Below, in pieces: positions 5,061-6,838 of a stretch of 6,838 bases of DNA. The DNA lies in NCBI GenBank assembly GCA_021812845.1, contig JAKAML010000070.1:1-6838 (forward strand), read 5' to 3'. A program made the position numbers and the translations under genes. Below the pieces are notes generated by a model. That model saw nothing but the letters and a program-made list of their open reading frames with translations. It was not told the origin of the DNA and ran no database searches. The stretch's first letter is position 1. The number at the start of each line of letters is the position of its first letter. Source of the DNA: Pseudomonadota bacterium (GTDB lineage: Bacteria; Pseudomonadota; Alphaproteobacteria; Rhizobiales; Hyphomicrobiaceae).

Positions 5061-5891
5061 TCAGCCGATCACCGCGACGACGAGATCGCGGAGGCCGCGC
5101 TTGACGTCGGGGTCGTCGGTCAGGGGCTCGATTATCGCGGTCTCGATCGCCTCGTCGATGCCGAGACCGGCGACGATGAGGCTCGCGCACGACACCAGCA
5201 GCCGCGTCGATGCGCCCTCCTCGAGATCCTGCCCCTTGAGCCCGCGATACTTGCCTGCGAGCGCCACCAGGCGATCCGCCTTGTCGCGCGCGATGCCGGT
5301 CTCCTGCGCCACGATCTCGGCCTCGACGGCAGGCGCCGGATAGTCGAAGTCGATGGCGACGAACCGCTGCCGGGTCGAGGGCTTGAGCGTCTTCAGGATG
5401 CTCTGGTAGCCGGGATTGTAGGACACGACGGCCATGAAGTCGGCCGGTGCGGCGATGGTCTCGCCGGTGCGCTCGAGCGTCAGGATGCGGCGGTCGTCGG
5501 TCAACGGGTGCAGGACGACGGTGACGTCCTTCCTGGCCTCGACGATCTCGTCCAGGTAGCAGATGCCGCCATGGCGCACCGCCGATGTCAGCGGCCCGTC
5601 GGCCCACAGGGTGTCCCCGCCGCGCAGCAGCCAGCGCCCCGTGAGGTCGGCGGCCGAGAGGTCGTCGTGGCAGGCGACGGTGTGCAGGGGCAGGCCGAGG
5701 CGGGCGGCCATGTGTGAGACGAACCGCGTCTTGCCGCAGCCGGTTGGTCCCTTGAGCAGCAGCGGCAGCCGCTGGCGAAAGGCCGCCTCGAGCAGCTCGC
5801 ATTCGCGGCCGACCGGACGGTAGTAGGGCACGACGTCGGGCGGGCCGCGGTCGCGCTTGGGGATTGCGGGGGCGAGGGCGGGGGCCGGCAT
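5061..5891 (-). CDS. norQ: NorQ, MoxR-family AAA+ ATPase for NO reductase activation
   Basis: The 276-residue protein has an AAA+ core. Walker A is GPTGCGKT (48-55), Walker B is ICYLDE (110-115), the sensor-1 Asn is N159 in SYNPGYQS, arginine-finger candidates R174 and R176 lie in STRQRF, and the sensor-2 Arg is R230 in GASTRLL. HDDLSAADLTGRWLLRGGDT is characteristic of the NorQ/CbbQ/GvpN group within the MoxR family. Together with NorD it is required to make active NorCB, and presumably forms a ring that remodels the immature enzyme. The start is well supported by GGAGAAG (5899-5905) with 7-nt spacing. The gene is separated from norB by 106 nt containing a hairpin and G-rich repeats, so its level may be set below that of the structural genes. 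It is complete. Confidence 0.97.
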   Translation of the reverse strand: MPAPALAPAIPKRDRGPPDVVPYYRPVGRECELLEAAFRQRLPLLLKGPTGCGKTRFVSHMAARLGLPLHTVACHDDLSAADLTGRWLLRGGDTLWADGPLTSAVRHGGICYLDEIVEARKDVTVVLHPLTDDRRILTLERTGETIAAPADFMAVVSYNPGYQSILKTLKPSTRQRFVAIDFDYPAPAVEAEIVAQETGIARDKADRLVALAGKYRGLKGQDLEEGASTRLLVSCASLIVAGLGIDEAIETAIIEPLTDDPDVKRGLRDLVVAVIG

Positions 5892-5910
5892 GGCGGCACT
5901 TCTCCGTGAG

Positions 5911-5957
5911 GGGGACGGGTGGAGAGGGGAACGGGTGGGGAGGGGAACGGGTGGGAA
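5911..5957 (+). repeat. Three tandem 15-16 bp G-rich repeats between norB and norQ
   Basis: Copies at 5911-5925, 5926-5941 and 5942-5957 follow GGGGAACGGGTGGGGA with few changes. The G-rich strand is the plus strand (the template for norQ transcription), so the nor transcript is C-rich here. Successive runs GGGG-AAC-GGG-T-GGGG-A-GGGG-AAC-GGG meet the usual G-quadruplex pattern. The array lies between the norB 3' hairpin and the norQ ribosome binding site. Confidence 0.75.
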
Positions 5958-5990
5958 GGCGGGCTCCGGCGCACGATGCCGGAGCCCGCC
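5958..5990 (-). terminator. Strong hairpin directly after norB
   Basis: GGCGGGCTCCGGC (5958-5970) and GCCGGAGCCCGCC (5978-5990) form a perfect 13-bp GC-rich stem with a 7-nt loop, starting 7 nt after the norB stop codon. In the minus-strand transcript the stem is followed by TTCCCACCC, not a T-run. It is therefore more likely a partial attenuator or 3'-end stabiliser of norCB mRNA than a full terminator, letting some transcription through to norQDEF. Confidence 0.65.
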
Positions 5991-5997
5991 CGCGCGG

Positions 5998-6838
5998 CTA
6001 CTCGGCGGGGGCGAGGCGGGACTTGCCGGGCGCGATCAGCTCGCGGCGCTCGGGAACCAGGATGGCGTAGAGGAACAGCAGCATCCCGAGAAGGACCGCG
6101 ACGCCCGATCCGAGCCGCATCCAGTAGAACACCACGAGCTGGTCCTGGACCTCCATGTAGCCGAGCCCCATCACCCGCTGCAGGTGCGTCTGCACGGCGC
6201 CTGCGAACGTGAGGGTGAAGGTCATGAATGCCATGCCCGCCGACATCAGCCAGAACGAGATCATGTTGACGACCTGGTTGTAGGGCTCGCGGCCTTTGAG
6301 CAGCGGGAAGGCATAGGTCATGATGGTCAGGTTCAGCGCCACATAAGCGCCGAAGAACGCCAGGTGGCCGTGCGCCGGCGTCACCTGGGTGCCGTGCGTC
6401 AGGTAGTTGATCGGCGCCAGCGTATGCAGGAAGCCCCACACGCCCGCGCCGAAGAACGCCAGCACCGAGCAGCCGAGCGACCACAGCAGCGCCGCCTTGT
6501 TCGGATGCTCGCGCTGGCCCTTCCACACCATGATGAAGGTGAACAGCACCATGGCGAAGAACGGCAGCACCTCGAGCGTCGAGAACACCGAGCCGATCCA
6601 CTGCCAGTAGGACGGCGTGCCGATCCAGTAGTAGTGATGGCCGGTGCCGAGCAGTCCGGTGAACAGCGCGAGCGCCACGATGACGTAGAGCCACTTCTCG
6701 ACCACCTCGCGCTCGACGCCGGTGAGCTTCAGCATCACGTAGGCGAGGATCGAGGCCATGACGAGCTCCCACACGCCTTCGACCCAGATGTGCACGACGT
6801 ACCACCAGTACATCTTGTCGAGCACGAGGTTCGACGGA
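5998..6838 (-). CDS. norB: NorB, catalytic subunit of cytochrome c-dependent nitric oxide reductase (N-terminus outside window)
   Basis: The frame runs in from the right edge and ends with TAG at 5998-6000, giving the C-terminal 280 or so residues of NorB, a haem-copper oxidase superfamily membrane protein that reduces two NO to N2O. Counting from the GTG codon at 6825 as residue 1, the active-site residues are all present: H12, E16 and E20 in VVHIWVEGVWE, the H63-H64 pair in GTGHHYYWIG, E85 in STLEVLPFF, and H152 and H154 in AHGHLAFFGAY. Their spacings (51 and 140 residues from the first His) match those of the Pseudomonas aeruginosa enzyme's FeB ligands and haem ligands. About seven or eight transmembrane helices follow. 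The GTG is internal, since typical NorB sequence (NLVLDKMYWWYVVH) continues upstream. The usual norC would lie further right. The short C-terminus and the norQDEF neighbours favour cNor over quinol-type qNor. Confidence 0.98.
   Translation of the reverse strand, partial: PSNLVLDKMYWWYVVHIWVEGVWELVMASILAYVMLKLTGVEREVVEKWLYVIVALALFTGLLGTGHHYYWIGTPSYWQWIGSVFSTLEVLPFFAMVLFTFIMVWKGQREHPNKAALLWSLGCSVLAFFGAGVWGFLHTLAPINYLTHGTQVTPAHGHLAFFGAYVALNLTIMTYAFPLLKGREPYNQVVNMISFWLMSAGMAFMTFTLTFAGAVQTHLQRVMGLGYMEVQDQLVVFYWMRLGSGVAVLLGMLLFLYAILVPERRELIAPGKSRLAPAE

Noticed and set aside
3101..5104. Very long open frame (667 codons) on the plus strand opposite norD
   Set aside because: It is antisense to norD, whose VWA motifs and family length are clear. 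Long antisense frames are expected in GC-rich genes with G/C-ending codons. Its translation is a low-complexity mix of Arg, Asp, Gly and Ala with no domain.
5588..6805. 405-codon minus-strand frame spanning norB, the intergenic gap and norQ
   Set aside because: It runs in a different frame from both proteins, whose active-site motifs are intact. Only its passage through the gap without a stop makes it long.
5998..6838. Quinol-type NO reductase (qNor) instead of cNorB
   Set aside because: norQDEF follow directly and the protein ends soon after its last helix, as in cNorB. The N-terminal region that would settle it is outside the window, so this is rejected as less likely, not excluded.
1..6838. 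CRISPR arrays, insertion sequences, tRNA or rRNA genes
   Set aside because: No regularly spaced repeats, transposase-like proteins, terminal inverted repeats or tRNA-like cloverleaf sequences were seen on either strand.

Overview
The window carries the 3' two-thirds of a nitric oxide reductase (nor) gene cluster, read on the minus strand from right to left. The very high G+C content, strong G/C preference at third codon positions, and gene order norB-norQ-norD-norE-norF suggest a facultatively denitrifying proteobacterium, probably an alphaproteobacterium. No rRNA or marker gene is present to confirm this.

Layout from the right end, in direction of transcription: norB (catalytic subunit, cut by the window edge, so norC is expected just outside); a 106-bp gap with a perfect 13-bp hairpin and three G-rich tandem repeats; norQ (MoxR-type AAA+ ATPase); norD (VWA-domain activator); norE (COX3-like membrane protein, ATGA overlap with norD); norF (small membrane protein); a 92-bp gap with an FNR-like palindrome; an unrecognised 155-aa single-pass membrane protein; an unrecognised 57-aa membrane protein; and a Crp/Fnr regulator of the DNR/NnrR type. 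All eight genes share a strand with short gaps, so they can be one transcript or two or three overlapping ones.

The left 600 bp differ. The 3' end of an unidentified plus-strand gene stops at 134. It is followed by a perfect FNR/DNR box (TTGAT-N4-ATCAA, 183-196) and a well-placed -10-like hexamer, both pointing rightwards at a small plus-strand ORF (320-589). That ORF converges on the regulator gene, and both stop codons sit inside one perfect 8-bp inverted repeat (586-615).

Working together (family knowledge plus inference): NorCB reduces NO to N2O. NorQ and NorD are needed to activate it, probably through metal or haem insertion. NorE and NorF support activity at the membrane. The regulator has an FNR-like recognition helix but lacks FNR's iron-sulphur cysteines, so it probably senses NO and binds TTGA-type boxes. 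The core cluster is a known system. The less described parts are the two accessory membrane proteins, the FNR-box-driven small ORF, and the norB-norQ intergenic structure.
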